DNA from: Prolixibacteraceae bacterium
GTDB lineage: Bacteria; Bacteroidota; Bacteroidia; Bacteroidales; Prolixibacteraceae
Assembly (NCBI GenBank): GCA_009782655.1
Contig: WRIQ01000076.1
Location: 1-6,044, forward strand
DNA: 6,044 bases
Reading direction: 5' to 3'
Shown here: positions 5,812 to 6,044 of the stretch, one piece after another
Numbering within the stretch: position 1 is the first letter of the stretch
Layout: the number at the start of each line of letters is the position of its first letter
Made by a program: the position numbers and the translations under genes
Notes under the pieces: generated by a model
Seen by the model: only the letters and a program-made list of their open reading frames with translations
Database searches by the model: none
What the model was told of the DNA's origin: nothing

Positions 5812-6044
5812 TTATTTAGTAAGATTATACTTCAGAAGCAGGTCGACCAGCGAAATAGATGCATCTTCCATGTTGTTTACGATGGAGTCGATTTTTGACA
5901 AACAATAATTATAGAAAATCTGAAGGATAATAGCTACGATAAGACCGCCCACGGTTGTGATAAGAGCTACTTTGATACCTCCTGCAACCAGTGAGGGAGA
6001 AATGTCGCCCGCAATTTCGATGGCGTCAAAGGCGGCGATCATCC
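5812..6044 (-). CDS. MotA/TolQ/ExbB-type proton channel protein, C-terminal part (cut by window edge)
   Basis: Only the last 76-77 codons of a gene starting beyond the right edge are present. The visible part begins MIAAFDAIEIAGDISPSL, matching the segment after the second transmembrane helix of ExbB/TolQ proteins, where a GM-(A/S)-F stretch is typical. The first Met (codon 6040-6042) is therefore internal. The two bases before it read GG on the minus strand, compatible with the Gly expected there. A third transmembrane helix follows at about residues 22-45 of this fragment, with VALITTVGGL carrying the Thr-rich pore-lining pattern of the family. A cytoplasmic tail (about 46-76) completes it. 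These proteins form the pentameric proton channel around an ExbD dimer in the inner membrane. As the first visible gene of the operon, it should power the two ExbD subunits encoded downstream. About two thirds of a usual ExbB (230-270 residues) is missing. Which subfamily it belongs to is open. Confidence 0.9.
   Translation of the reverse strand, partial: MIAAFDAIEIAGDISPSLVAGGIKVALITTVGGLIVAIILQIFYNYCLSKIDSIVNNMEDASISLVDLLLKYNLTK

Noticed and set aside
5812..6042. Treating the Met at 6040-6042 as the true start of a 76-residue protein
   Set aside because: The sequence begins in the middle of the ExbB/TolQ fold, and the frame is still open at the window edge, so the gene is truncated by the window and not short.

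Overview
The window reads as ordinary chromosome of a Bacteroidota bacterium, most likely order Bacteroidales. The basis is the protein types: a roughly 630-residue biosynthetic arginine decarboxylase, a bacterial AspRS opening [11 protein letters not shown], and an ExbB / small membrane protein / ExbD / ExbD gene order. The A-rich, mostly Shine-Dalgarno-free leaders and a TAnnTTTG promoter-like box upstream of the first gene point the same way. This is family recognition by eye; no database search was run.

Layout: positions 1-218 are AT-rich leader with a perfect inverted repeat at the left edge (7-31) and a candidate promoter near 149-156. speA (219-2111, +) encodes arginine decarboxylase and is closed by an intrinsic terminator (2146-2182). 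An unexplained spacer of about 230 bp follows (2183-2413). aspS (2414-4171, +) encodes aspartyl-tRNA synthetase. A strong, apparently bidirectional hairpin terminator (4181-4216) separates aspS from a convergent minus-strand operon that fills the rest of the window. In transcription order that operon is the 3' end of an ExbB/TolQ/MotA-type proton-channel gene (5812-6044, cut by the window edge), a four-helix membrane protein of unknown role (5332-5802), an ExbD/TolR-like protein of 194 residues (4712-5296), and a second ExbD/TolR-like protein of 156 residues (4238-4708).

The two plus-strand genes are unrelated housekeeping functions (agmatine/polyamine synthesis and translation). The minus-strand genes plausibly build one inner-membrane complex: an ExbB-type channel with two different ExbD-type subunits, using proton-motive force to energise TonB-dependent outer-membrane transport or another envelope process. 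No TonB gene is present to settle which. The uncharacterised four-helix protein in the middle of this operon is the most interesting gene here. I found no CRISPR array, tRNA, rRNA, transposase or phage gene, and nothing that amounts to an obviously new system.
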